NCBI RefSeq assembly: GCF_001544835.2
Contig: NZ_FCNX02000012.1
Span: 62,001-126,000 of the forward strand
DNA: 64,000 nucleotides
Origin: Caballeronia fortuita
Lineage (GTDB): Bacteria > Pseudomonadota > Gammaproteobacteria > Burkholderiales > Burkholderiaceae
Direction: 5' to 3'
Below are positions 8,914 to 17,986 of the stretch, piece by piece. The first letter of the stretch is position 1. Each line of letters begins with the position of its first letter. A model generated the notes under the pieces. That model was not told where the DNA came from and ran no database searches. It saw nothing but the letters and a program-made list of their open reading frames with translations. The position numbers and the translations under genes are program-made.

Positions 8914-9816
8914 ATGGACAACTTTTCTGATCTAAGCCTTTTCTCTCTGGTCGCCCGGCGCGAGAGTCTCGCCGCTGCTGCACGCGAGCTTGGCATCACA
9001 CCTCCAGCGGTAAGCAAGAGGCTGAGCCAACTCGAACGCAGGTTGGGCGTAAGGCTTATCAACAGGACAACCAGGCGGTTGAGCCTCACCCCAGAAGGCG
9101 AGGTCTACCTCGCCAACGGCCTGTCGATCCTTGATGACGTCAAAGCGCTGGAGCAGTTGGTGACACGAGGACGGGCCGAGCCTGCGGGCCTGTTGCGAGT
9201 GAATGCGTCGTTCGGCTTTGGCCGATGCAGGATCGCGCCAGCCCTCTCTGAGTTCGTCGCACTCTATCCAGCGATGAAGATACAGCTTCAGCTGACTGAG
9301 CAGCCGCTAAGTCTGGGAGAGGATGGATTTGACGTTGGAATCCGATTTGGGAAAGTTCCTGATGCGCGACTCAATGCGAGATTGTTGCTCAGGAACAAGC
9401 GAATTGTCTGTGCCTCGCCATCCTACCTCAAGCGCTACGGAGCACCGAACGAACCGCATGAGCTTACGAAACACTCATGCATTGTGCTTCGCGAAAACGA
9501 ATCGGCCTTTGGTACATGGCACTTCTCGCGTGGAAACCGCAGCCAGATGGTGAAGGTGGACGGCTGCCTTACGAGCAACGACGGAAACTCGGTTCTCTTG
9601 TGGGCACTCGAAGGACGTGGGATTGCAGCACGTTCCGAGTGGGAAATCAATGAGCATCTGCGGCGTGGTGATCTCGTTCCGCTTTTAAGTGAGTGGTCGC
9701 TGCCGCAGGCTGACATTCACGCGATCTATCTCGAACGCAACGTCCTAACGACCAAGCTCCGGACGTTCGTCGACTTCCTGTCCGAGTATCTACAGCGCGG
9801 AAAGAACCAAAGGTGA
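8914..9816 (+). CDS. LysR-family transcriptional regulator
   Basis: A 300-residue LysR regulator. The winged helix-turn-helix occupies residues 5-62 (ESLAAAARELGITPPAVSKR, then RLINRTTRRLSLTPEG). The effector domain follows from about residue 88, and the phrase VGIRFGKVPDARLNARLL is typical of the CrgA/DsdC-like branch that often controls dehydrogenases or efflux. Unlike most LysR genes it is not divergent from a neighbour: it points at the GST end of the minus-strand nitrilase operon (convergent). Its target is unclear; the leuCD-nitrilase operon is a candidate only by proximity. Confidence 0.9.
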   Translation: MDNFSDLSLFSLVARRESLAAAARELGITPPAVSKRLSQLERRLGVRLINRTTRRLSLTPEGEVYLANGLSILDDVKALEQLVTRGRAEPAGLLRVNASFGFGRCRIAPALSEFVALYPAMKIQLQLTEQPLSLGEDGFDVGIRFGKVPDARLNARLLLRNKRIVCASPSYLKRYGAPNEPHELTKHSCIVLRENESAFGTWHFSRGNRSQMVKVDGCLTSNDGNSVLLWALEGRGIAARSEWEINEHLRRGDLVPLLSEWSLPQADIHAIYLERNVLTTKLRTFVDFLSEYLQRGKNQR

Positions 9817-9926
9817 CAACGCTCGGTGCGCAATTTGGGGGAGGCCGACTGACCAATGCCAACTGGCGCTTGGCGCGCGTCAGATTCTCGCATTCTGCGG
9901 CCGGCGTCGGCCTGCCGCCGCCGTTC

Positions 9927-10577
9927 TCACTGGGGACGCGTGGGGTCGAGCCACTCCGCGTCCGGTCTAGTCGCCAGCATCGACGCACGTCTACTGAACG
10001 GCTCAAACCAGTCCGACAGCGGTGTTCGGCCTAATCTCCAATCGAAGACATTGAATCGAAAATCCAGATACGCTAGAAGGCACGCTACCGATATTTCGCC
10101 AATCGTTGGGTCGGTGTTCAATTCATCAGCCAACCTATTCAACTCATCGAGCGCCTGAAAGATCCGTCGCTTTTGGAGGTCCATGCAAAGGTTCCAGCGG
10201 TTTGCTTCAGAGCGCGCATTCTCGAATCGTACAAGTAACGCCGCATCCATTGCCCCATCGGCTAGAGCTTGCGCTCGCAACGACGACCACCGATTCTTCC
10301 GCACGATTGGAAACATCGGCGGTCCCTGATGCAGACTGTCTAGGTACTCACAAATCACTCGTGAATCGAAAAGCGCGTCGCCTTCGTCGGTTATTAACGT
10401 TGGAATCTTCATTAAAGGATTGAAAGCCGAAAGCCGCAGATGTTCGCAGGACTCCAATGGAATATGCGTCCCTACGTTGCAGATGGACAGCTGGATGCGA
10501 CTCGCAAGGTCCCGTTCCCACGCTAAAACCATCACCTTGCGGGCGAAGATAGAGTATTGCGTGTAGTGAAGGATCAC
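9927..10577 (-). CDS. Glutathione S-transferase family protein
   Basis: A 216-residue GST-fold protein. The N-terminal thioredoxin-like domain (VILHYTQYSIFARKVMVLAW, then NPLMKIPTLI and the DSRVICEYLD glutathione-binding turn) is followed by the all-helical domain from about residue 85, with the expected DPTIGEISVACLLAYLDFRF motif. A GTG start at 10577 is preferred over the ATG at 10604: it overlaps the TGA of the upstream nitrilase as GTGA and is preceded by a TGGGAG ribosome binding site. Translational coupling with the nitrilase is therefore likely. Its role is likely detoxification or isomerisation of an intermediate of the same pathway. Substrate unknown. Confidence 0.85.
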   Translation of the reverse strand: MILHYTQYSIFARKVMVLAWERDLASRIQLSICNVGTHIPLESCEHLRLSAFNPLMKIPTLITDEGDALFDSRVICEYLDSLHQGPPMFPIVRKNRWSSLRAQALADGAMDAALLVRFENARSEANRWNLCMDLQKRRIFQALDELNRLADELNTDPTIGEISVACLLAYLDFRFNVFDWRLGRTPLSDWFEPFSRRASMLATRPDAEWLDPTRPQ

Positions 10578-11554
10578 GACCGCTCCCAGTCGGTTATGCG
10601 ACAAGAGAAACGGACTGCCGGCTTCGGTGAAGTGTCGACCGTCAAGTTGAATACATCCGGCCGACTGTAGTGCCCGATAGGGTCGAAGTCATACATCGCT
10701 TCTGTAATCTTTCCCAGATCGATCTCGGCGGTAATGATGCCCTCTTCGTTCCAAAGTGGCCCCGCTAGCACCCGGCCCAACGGGTCGATGATACACGACC
10801 CTCCTCGACATACGATCGCATCGGGATCCGATGGCAACGTGCTTACGAAGTCGCGGGGGAAGTCGTGGCTACGGTTGAACTGATTTGTCGACAGCACGAA
10901 GCAGCGTCCTTCCATGGCAATGTGCTGCATGGAAGGCAGCCAAGTTGGGCGAGGGTCAGCAGTCGGCGCGCAGTAAATCTGGATGCGGTGGGCATACATC
11001 GCGGCACGCGCCATAGGCATGTAGTTCTCCCAGCAGATGACGGCGCCCACTCTACCTCGCGATGTTTCGAAAACCGGCATCGTAGACCCATCACCAAAGC
11101 CCCAGACCAGTCGCTCGGCGCCAGTCGGCATCAGCTTGCGACGTTTTCCAAGGTACCCCCTTATTGCATCGAAGAACAACACGGAACAGTAGAGGGTTCC
11201 GCCATCGCGCTCGATCACGCCAATAACGATGTCTATTCCAGTCTTATTCGAAATTTTTGCCAGCGTGCTCACGACCGGACCAGGTACCTCGATAGCGGAT
11301 TCATGGTATCTACGAAACTCTGCACGTCCCGCATCTGATCTATTGCCGATGACAGTACCGAAGGCCGACCCACGCGGATACGCAGATATGAAGGCCTCTG
11401 GGAATACCGCCAGCTTGGCCCCTGTGGCTGCAGCGTCGGAAGCAAGGTCAGCGGTCTTGTGCAATGTTGCCTCGACGTCGTAGACGATTGGCGTCGCTTG
11501 GACACATGCGGCAATATATGGTTTATTTGCAATGCCGGACTTCGGGTCGTTCAT
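10574..11554 (-). CDS. Nitrilase (carbon-nitrogen hydrolase, branch 1-like)
   Basis: A 326-residue enzyme with the complete nitrilase triad: Glu53 in FPEAF, Lys140 in RRKLMPTGAER, and the nucleophile Cys174 in VICWENYMP. The CWENYMP phrase and the RLVWGFGDGS segment are characteristic of true nitrilases, cyanide hydratases and cyanide dihydratases. Family members turn R-CN into the carboxylic acid and ammonia in the cytoplasm. It lies in an operon with leuC/leuD-like dehydratase genes, an organic-acid transporter and a GST, which suggests a nitrile or its acid product is fed into a dicarboxylate/hydroxyacid route. Aliphatic versus aromatic preference cannot be decided here. Confidence 0.9.
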   Translation of the reverse strand: MNDPKSGIANKPYIAACVQATPIVYDVEATLHKTADLASDAAATGAKLAVFPEAFISAYPRGSAFGTVIGNRSDAGRAEFRRYHESAIEVPGPVVSTLAKISNKTGIDIVIGVIERDGGTLYCSVLFFDAIRGYLGKRRKLMPTGAERLVWGFGDGSTMPVFETSRGRVGAVICWENYMPMARAAMYAHRIQIYCAPTADPRPTWLPSMQHIAMEGRCFVLSTNQFNRSHDFPRDFVSTLPSDPDAIVCRGGSCIIDPLGRVLAGPLWNEEGIITAEIDLGKITEAMYDFDPIGHYSRPDVFNLTVDTSPKPAVRFSCRITDWERS

Positions 11555-11677
11555 ATTTGTTCATCCCATTTCTTGTGTCTTGAATGGCGCTAGCAGCCTG
11601 ATGCGCTGCCGACTTGACGTTTCCACATGCGACGCTGCCTGTTTCTTCGGGCCCGCTGGCCCCCATCTCTTGCCCCG

Positions 11678-13012
11678 TCAATTTGACAGGTAGGCGTGTC
11701 CCCGCGTCCGGGCAATCATGTAGACAATAACGCTCAAGACCGCGATCGCTGCCCCATAGATCGGAAAGAGGTGGCCAAGGTTGTTGTGGTGCAACCACAA
11801 GAGCAGATATGGTGAGGTGCCGCCTAGAATGGAGACACCGAGTGCGTATCCCACAGCCACCCCGGTCGTCCGAATACTGCGAGGCATCAGAGTAACGGCA
11901 ATGTAGTTGGACAGACTCATGTTGAAGCCGACGACGGCACCGCCCGCGATCATCACCAACGCAAATCGCTCGATGTCTTGTTTAGTGTACGCCCAGAGCA
12001 GGAAGAAAGCGGGCGCCATCAAAAGTCGGAACAGGATGAAGGCGCGGGATGCACGCATACGGTCAGCTAACCCTCCAATCACAGGCCCAGACAACATCCA
12101 CACAAAGCCCATTGACACAGTGATCGCAAAGACGAGACTGTTATTTTCCTTGAAGACCGAATTGGCCATACTGGGCAACCCGGTGATCCACGCGTAATTT
12201 GCAATCTGTACAGAGCCGATTACTAACGTTACAGCGAGCAACGCAAGGCGGACATCCCACAATTGCTTCCAGACATCGCGGGTTCGTTCATGGATCCTTG
12301 TGTCGTCGTTTGGGGCATGTGTGTGCAGTGCAGCCGCGATCAGAGTTTCCGGGAGGCTACTGCGTAGATACATGATGACTACCCCCATTACGCCACCAAC
12401 TGCAAAGGGGATTCTCCAGCCCCAGGCATGCATCTCGGACTTGCTGATGCACAGACTCACAATCAACGCTACGAGGCTTGAGCCTACGATCCCGATTTGG
12501 ATGGATGTACCGCTAACGAGTCCCATGTAGCGACCTTCCTTTCCACGAGGCGCAAGCTCGCTCGCAATTGCGTTAGCTACGCCCGCCTCAGCTCCGGTTG
12601 CGAGTCCTTGAATTAGTCGTAGCAACAGAAGCGAGACTCCAGCCCAGACCCCAATTGTGCTGTACTCGGGCATTACGGCGATCATTAGCGAGCAAACCGC
12701 CATCGCTGACACCGACAGGATCATTACCCCCCGGTGACTAATTCGGTCGGCAACGGGTCCGAGTAGCGCCGCCCCAATTGGACGAGCAAAAAACCCAGCA
12801 CCGAAGACAGCCAACGCGGAAAGCAGTGATACGACAGGGTCGGTCGAAGGGAAGAACTTGGGTGAGAGAATCGCAGCCATCACCCCGTAGATATTCCAGT
12901 CGTACCATTCGAGGGCAACGCCACCCATCAGGCCCGCTGTCATTCGACGTGAACTGCGCTGCGAATGTGCAGGCGCAATCGAGCGTACTCCAGTGGACGA
13001 AGCTGTTTCCAT
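11678..13012 (-). CDS. MFS transporter, metabolite:H+ symporter (MHS) family
   Basis: A 444-residue, 12-helix carrier. The first helix region reads ALEWYDWNIYGVMAAIL, the MHS hallmark (G/A-x-EWYD-aromatic). It is followed by FGAGFFARPIGAALLGPVAD and the SVSAMAVCSLMIAVMP and RLIQGLATGAEAG segments, as in ShiA, ProP and dicarboxylate or aromatic acid carriers. It should import an organic acid with protons. Placed between leuD-like and nitrilase genes on the same strand with gaps of about 120 bases, it is the likely uptake component of that operon. Substrate unknown. Confidence 0.9.
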   Translation of the reverse strand: METASSTGVRSIAPAHSQRSSRRMTAGLMGGVALEWYDWNIYGVMAAILSPKFFPSTDPVVSLLSALAVFGAGFFARPIGAALLGPVADRISHRGVMILSVSAMAVCSLMIAVMPEYSTIGVWAGVSLLLLRLIQGLATGAEAGVANAIASELAPRGKEGRYMGLVSGTSIQIGIVGSSLVALIVSLCISKSEMHAWGWRIPFAVGGVMGVVIMYLRSSLPETLIAAALHTHAPNDDTRIHERTRDVWKQLWDVRLALLAVTLVIGSVQIANYAWITGLPSMANSVFKENNSLVFAITVSMGFVWMLSGPVIGGLADRMRASRAFILFRLLMAPAFFLLWAYTKQDIERFALVMIAGGAVVGFNMSLSNYIAVTLMPRSIRTTGVAVGYALGVSILGGTSPYLLLWLHHNNLGHLFPIYGAAIAVLSVIVYMIARTRGHAYLSN

Positions 13013-13127
13013 AGTATTCGCTCCAGCGCATTTCGCGCTTGTTTAACCTACGGTGAACTGATCTATGTCGCCGTATCGCCATCAACGCGTCGCGGTATCC
13101 ATTAGGGCGACCCATTGAATCGACGCG

Positions 13128-13778
13128 CTAATCTCTAGAAGTCTCGTGAGCGAGCACTCGCTGACTCAACACGCGAGCCCATGGATACCTCTTATGATGC
13201 TGCGCCTCGAACTCGCTGATCTGCGCCGCGAGGCCAAGCGTAAGGTCGATCGCGTCTAATCCTTCGACCACCATTTGCTTGTGGCGCGCGTCGATCTCGT
13301 AACTGAAGCTTCTTCGTGCCGATGTCCTGACCGTCTGCAGCAGCAGATCGATTTGCAACTCGGAGGACGGGTTTTGTAGGACGAACTGTGTGAGTTCGCA
13401 TATTTCCTCGCGATCAAGCTGCACGAGCAAGAGCCGATTGTTCATCGCGTTCGAGTAGAATATTTCGGCGAAGCTAGGTGCAATGACTGCCTGAAAGCCG
13501 TACTGCTGCATCCCCCACACTGCATGTTCGCGACTCGAGCCACATCCGAAGTTTGATCCGCCAATCAATATTCGTGCGTTTGCGTACGCTTCGCTGTTGA
13601 GAATCGAGTCTCCCCGTGGCATCCCGTAGGCATCAAACCGCAGGTCGTGCAGAAATCCTTTGGCAAGTCCGGTCTTGTCGGTGATTCGCAGAAACTGCTT
13701 CGGCATGATCTGGTCGGTGTCCAGGTTCTCGATTGGAAGCGGCAGGGCGGTGCCCCGAATATTAATAAGTCTCGTCAT
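13128..13778 (-). CDS. leuD: LeuD-like small subunit of an aconitase-family dehydratase
   Basis: A 216-residue swivel-domain subunit of the isopropylmalate isomerase family. The motifs NLDTDQIMPKQFL and GGSNFGCGSSREHAVW at about residues 70-90 bind the substrate and pair with the iron-sulfur subunit. It starts with ATGA overlapping the stop of the leuC-like gene, so the two are translationally coupled. Family membership is secure. Because the operon contains a nitrilase, a carrier and a GST but no leuB or leuA, the physiological reaction may be hydration or isomerisation of another C4-C6 acid (for example citraconate, maleate or a dialkylmalate). The gene symbol denotes family only. Confidence 0.88.
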   Translation of the reverse strand: MTRLINIRGTALPLPIENLDTDQIMPKQFLRITDKTGLAKGFLHDLRFDAYGMPRGDSILNSEAYANARILIGGSNFGCGSSREHAVWGMQQYGFQAVIAPSFAEIFYSNAMNNRLLLVQLDREEICELTQFVLQNPSSELQIDLLLQTVRTSARRSFSYEIDARHKQMVVEGLDAIDLTLGLAAQISEFEAQHHKRYPWARVLSQRVLAHETSRD

Positions 13779-15193
13779 CGCGCGTGCACCCGTATGGTTC
13801 GGACATCAGTGATGCAACCGTTCAGCGCGGCTGCGGCAGCCATTGCAGGGCTCATAAGATGGGTGCGGCCGCCTAGACCCTGCCGACCCTCAAAATTTCG
13901 ATTCGTCGTCGATGCACAACGCTCTCCCGCCTCAAGCACGTCGTCGTTCATCGCAAGGCACATTGAACATCCCGGCTCTCGCCATTCAAATCCAGCGTCG
14001 AGGAGAATCTGGGCGATGCCCTCCTTCTCGGCAGCACGCTTGACTGTTCCCGACCCTGGAACGACCATCGCGCGCACACCTCTCGCGACGCGCCGGCCAC
14101 GCACGATAGCCGCGACGGCACGCAAGTCTTCTATACGGCCGTTAGTACAAGACCCTATAAAGACCCGATCGATTGGAGTGCCTGCTAGAGGACTTGACGG
14201 GACGAGGCCCATGTATTGCAAAGCGCGACGAAGCGACGCCGCTGCCTCGGGAGTCGCCTGCGCCGCTTCACTCGGGATAAATTCGTCAACCGCGATGGCT
14301 TGGTCCGGGCTTGTTCCCCAGGTAACGAAAGGGGCGACGTTGCTCGCGTCGAAGTGAAACTCGACATCAAAAGATGCATCGTCATCCGACCGGAAAGCGC
14401 TCCAGTCGGATGATGCCGCCTTGAACTCCGATGCGTCCATTTCGACGGCGTGCGCGCGAACATAGTCCAGCGTTTTATCATCCGGCGCAATAAGAGCAGC
14501 TCTCGCTCCGGCTTCGACAGTCATGTTGCAAAGGGTCATGCGCCCCTCCGCTGATAGAGAGGCAATCGTGGAGCCGGTGAATTCTACGGCATAGCCCCGT
14601 GCGCCCTGAGCTCCGATTCGGCTAACCAGCCAAATTATGACGTCTTTCGCAGACGTTCCGTAAGGGAGTGCGCCGTCGATCGTCACCCGCATCGTTGGAG
14701 CAATGCGGTAAACGAGCGTCTGCGTGGCAAGGACGTGCTCGACGTCTGAGGTACCAACGCCAAATCCCAATGCTCCCAGTGCCCCGTAGGTCGTGGTGTG
14801 ACTGTCACCGCAGAGAACGACCATCCCCGGTCTTACCAACCCTAGTTCTGGAGTGACGACATGCTCAATGCCCTGCAACGGATTGTCCAAACCAAGTACG
14901 TTGATTCCGGCGTGCTCGCAGTTTTCAGAGAGGTTCCGGGCGAGGTGTATCGAAGCCGAATCACGGATTAGACGTGGCGCCTCAGGGTGCGTCGGGATTA
15001 TGTGGCTGAGGACGGCCAGATTCTGGCTCGGTCGAGCGACGCGTCTATTACTTGCCCGCAATGCGCTGAATGCCTGGGGGCTCGTGTACTCGTTCATCAC
15101 ATGCAGATCGACGTAGAGAAGAACGTTCTGCTCGTCGATCCGCTGAACAACATGGGACTCGACTAGTTTCTGATAAAGCGTTTTTCCTGCCAT
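13775..15193 (-). CDS. leuC: LeuC-like large (4Fe-4S) subunit of an aconitase-family dehydratase
   Basis: A 472-residue aconitase-superfamily subunit. The three cluster ligands are visible: Cys349 in FIGSCTNGR, and Cys409 and Cys412 in EPGCSMCLAMN. The GDSHTTTYGALGALGFGVGTS stretch at about 129-149 is the standard active-site region. It forms a heterodimer with the following LeuD-like protein. Length and motifs fit bacterial LeuC. Context (transporter, nitrilase, GST) rather than leucine genes suggests a paralogue recruited for catabolism, as known for LeuCD-like maleate hydratases. A complete leucine-pathway copy elsewhere in the genome would support this. Confidence 0.88.
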   Translation of the reverse strand: MAGKTLYQKLVESHVVQRIDEQNVLLYVDLHVMNEYTSPQAFSALRASNRRVARPSQNLAVLSHIIPTHPEAPRLIRDSASIHLARNLSENCEHAGINVLGLDNPLQGIEHVVTPELGLVRPGMVVLCGDSHTTTYGALGALGFGVGTSDVEHVLATQTLVYRIAPTMRVTIDGALPYGTSAKDVIIWLVSRIGAQGARGYAVEFTGSTIASLSAEGRMTLCNMTVEAGARAALIAPDDKTLDYVRAHAVEMDASEFKAASSDWSAFRSDDDASFDVEFHFDASNVAPFVTWGTSPDQAIAVDEFIPSEAAQATPEAAASLRRALQYMGLVPSSPLAGTPIDRVFIGSCTNGRIEDLRAVAAIVRGRRVARGVRAMVVPGSGTVKRAAEKEGIAQILLDAGFEWREPGCSMCLAMNDDVLEAGERCASTTNRNFEGRQGLGGRTHLMSPAMAAAAALNGCITDVRTIRVHAR

Positions 15194-16004
15194 TTAAGCC
15201 ATCCTCCGAAAAGCGGTCAACCAGCGCCATATAACGTGCGGCAATGGGTGGCTAAATCGGCCTGCAGTTCTCGCCTCCCACATTTGGAAGCAGTCTATCT
15301 AGCGCAATGGAGGAATTGGTTTCCGGCGCAGCAATGCAGCCGTAACTTTTCGGAACGAATGAAATAGCTCTCGATACCGTAATGCCGAGTTCCGGACGGG
15401 ACTGAGGGGCGCGACGTTTTGAAACGTCTGCTACAAGCCGAATTAATGGCGATACCTCTGCACGCCTCGGGGAAGCGGGCTACTATGCATCAGGCCTCGG
15501 GGCAGTTGCATAGCGTTTCCTCGTTTTAGCTTGTTCGCTTGGCAGTCAGCGTGCGGCGACGCGGTCCGTAGCCGGGACTAGTTTCTTGGGGAACCGGTCG
15601 ACCCGGACCGAAGAGCACCCCTAAGTAGCGCGCCCGCGTCTGTTCCGCCAATAAGAGTTCGAGCGCCAAGAAAAGAGTGCAAATCGTGCTCGAATTGAGT
15701 CAGTTTTATTTGCTCGCGCCCTTGGTTAGCGCCTACAGTCTTCACTGGAAGTCCGCTCGTTAGCGTCCCAAATCATCGTAATTCTTCATTTCCGAACGAC
15801 TTCACCCGCCTGTTGATTTTGACCGGTTGAGGAGGGCCGAGCACGACCACGAGGCGATTCGCGGCAGGTATTGTGACAGGTCCCGATTGGACCGCACAGT
15901 AAGCACAATCAATTGTGGCTTTGTGCGTGTCTCGCCATTCGTGACCCCCGTGTCAATTGCGCATGCGACCAGAATTTCCGCAAGGTTCCAATCGATTGAG
16001 CGAA
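15194..16004. other. 811-base region without a recognised gene
   Basis: Lies upstream of the leuC-like gene and downstream of the amidase. It contains the operon promoter for leuC and possibly decayed sequence. The open frame at 15802-16602 is mostly an antisense or alternate-frame shadow of the amidase and was not accepted. No repeats or RNA signatures were seen. Confidence 0.45.
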
Positions 16005-17381
16005 TCAGTTCGGGCCGACCGTCTGCTCGACGGCCAGCGCGAGCGCGATGAGCGCATCGTCGTCGTTTTGCGCGCGCATGAGTTGCACGCTGGTGGGAAG
16101 GCCCGCTGCGTCGACGCCGGTGGGCATCGCGAAAGCGGGCGTATCGAGCAAGCTGCCGGGCATCGTCATCGACAGCGTCTCGAGGTTCACGCGGGCGAAG
16201 CGTTCCGGATCGGCTTCGAGCGGCGCGCATTCCGGCGCGACGTGCGGCACCGTCGGAAGCAGCAGCGTGGCGCCCGCGAGTTCGTCGCCGAACTGGGCGA
16301 TCAAGCGCTCCCGGTCCGCGAGCAACTCGCCAAGACGCGAGGCAGGCACACCGCGGCTCAGTTCGAGCCGCGTGCGCACGCGCTGGTCGATGCGCCCGGC
16401 ATCGGCAGAATCCAGCACGCCGCGATACGTCTCGAAGGCTTCGAGCGATCCGAACCAGCCGCGCTCGCGGATGAGATCGCAGGCGGCGTCGAAGGCGACG
16501 ACCGGCGTAGCGTCGATGCGCGCGCCGGCTTTCGCCAGTCGAGACAGGAAGCGCATGAAGTTGCCCGCGACTGCGTCGGTCACCGCGAAACGCGCCTGCC
16601 ATCCGGTCGGCACGACGAAGCGCTGGCCGCGCAGGTCGGGCAGCGCGGCAATGGCTTCGCGGCCACGCACGACCGCGTCGAACGCGGCGCAGTCGGCGGC
16701 CGTGCGGGCGAGCGGGCCGATGGTGTCGGCCGACCGCGACAGGCCGGTCATGCCCTGCTGCGGATAGCGCGCCCGGCTCGCGCGATAGCCGACGACGCCG
16801 TTCAGCGCGGCGGGCACGCGGATGGAGCCGGCGGTGTCGGTACCGACGGCGATCGGCACGACGCCCATCGCCACCGCGATCGCCGAGCCCGACGAAGAGC
16901 CGCCCGGCGCGCGATGTCCGCCACCCGCGACGGTTGAATCGAAAGCAGGATTGAAGGGCGTGCCGAAGTGCGGGTTCACACCGAGGCCCGAGTACGCGAA
17001 TTCACTGAGGTTCGTCTTGCCGATGCCGACTAGCCCCGCGCGCACGCTTGCCGCGACGACCGGCCCATCGGCGGTTGCCCGAGCGCGGGCGCGGAACAAC
17101 GCCGCCCCGGCCGTCGTGACGCTGCCCGCGATATCGAACAGGTCCTTCCACGCGACCGGCACGCCGTCGAGCGCGCTGGCGGGGCGTCCCTCGCGCCAGC
17201 GCGCAGCAGCGGCGCGGGCTTCATTCAATGCCCGGTCTTCGTCGATGGAAATGAAGCAGCTGTTGGCATCGCGCGCGGCGGCAAGCGACTGGCGCACGAC
17301 CTCTTCGACGTTAGCGCTTCCCTCCGCATACGCGGCGGCAAGCGTGACGGCGGACGCTGGCTTGGCAGGCTGGTTCGGCAT
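16005..17381 (-). CDS. Amidase signature-family amidase
   Basis: A 458-residue amidase. The Ser-cisSer-Lys catalytic set is present: Lys79 in VAWKDLFD, the glycine/serine-rich GGSSSGSA at about 160-167, and the nucleophile Ser186 in TDTAGSIRVPA. The family (GatA, AtzF, mandelamide and aryl-acylamidases) hydrolyses amides to acid plus ammonia. There is no GatB or GatC neighbour and no N-terminal extension, so a tRNA-amidotransferase role is unlikely. The C-terminus carries the common MTMPGSLLDTPAFAMPTG substrate-pocket segment. It is flanked by non-coding stretches on both sides, so it is transcribed alone. The gene is visibly more GC-rich than its neighbours. Confidence 0.88.
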   Translation of the reverse strand: MPNQPAKPASAVTLAAAYAEGSANVEEVVRQSLAAARDANSCFISIDEDRALNEARAAAARWREGRPASALDGVPVAWKDLFDIAGSVTTAGAALFRARARATADGPVVAASVRAGLVGIGKTNLSEFAYSGLGVNPHFGTPFNPAFDSTVAGGGHRAPGGSSSGSAIAVAMGVVPIAVGTDTAGSIRVPAALNGVVGYRASRARYPQQGMTGLSRSADTIGPLARTAADCAAFDAVVRGREAIAALPDLRGQRFVVPTGWQARFAVTDAVAGNFMRFLSRLAKAGARIDATPVVAFDAACDLIRERGWFGSLEAFETYRGVLDSADAGRIDQRVRTRLELSRGVPASRLGELLADRERLIAQFGDELAGATLLLPTVPHVAPECAPLEADPERFARVNLETLSMTMPGSLLDTPAFAMPTGVDAAGLPTSVQLMRAQNDDDALIALALAVEQTVGPN

Positions 17382-17986
17382 CAGAGCTCCTCAAGAAGAG
17401 TAGGTTAGCAACCGTTTACGATGCGAAGCAGGAGAAACGGCGACGACTGAGATTACCCTTAATTGCCGCCGGGCGAGAGGCAACGGCGATACGCGCCTCA
17501 ATGCGTAAGGGGCGCTACGTGCGTGCGACGCCCATACCTGAACGTTCGGCTTCGTAATCGGCGTCAATGGCGACAGCAAGTGCATCGGCAGCCACGCCTT
17601 GTGAGATTTCGAGAAAAACTATCAAACTGGCCGCGGGCGTGAAATCGTACAGCATCAGGACTCGCAGCCGACGGCCTTATCCTTTTACAAGTCCCTGGGC
17701 GCGGCAACCCAGCGACTTTCAGACGATGGTCCAGGAGCGCATGGGAATTGACGGCCGGCGGATGTCGAAGTTGCTTAGTTAAAGAAGCACTCACGATGTC
17801 GTTCTACTCCAGACAAAAAGTGACGATGACCTGATCATTTTTGCACAACGGCAGAGAGGAAACTGGCATTCCTCGACGGAATTCGACATCGCATAATGAC
17901 ACCTTCTATGGCAGCACGCCTCGCTCGATTCAGATGGACGCGAGTTCGCCCAACAACCGGATGTCGTTAATCTTCCAAGGAAAGCT
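17382..17986. other. 605-base region, one possible acetyltransferase remnant
   Basis: No intact gene. A short plus-strand frame at about 17605-17755 reads ALSFYKSLGA, which resembles the C-terminal motif of GNAT acetyltransferases, but it begins right after a stop codon and is only some 50 codons long. It is at best a relic. The 3' end contains the promoter for the flavin oxidoreductase gene. Confidence 0.3.

Noticed and set aside
15802..16602. 266-codon minus-strand open frame
   Set aside because: Alternate frame of the amidase gene, highly arginine-rich.
15957..16937. 326-codon plus-strand open frame
   Set aside because: Antisense to the amidase; no family resemblance.
17605..17755. Possible GNAT acetyltransferase tail (ALSFYKSLGA)
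   Set aside because: Only about 50 codons, starts after a stop; single-motif resemblance is not enough.
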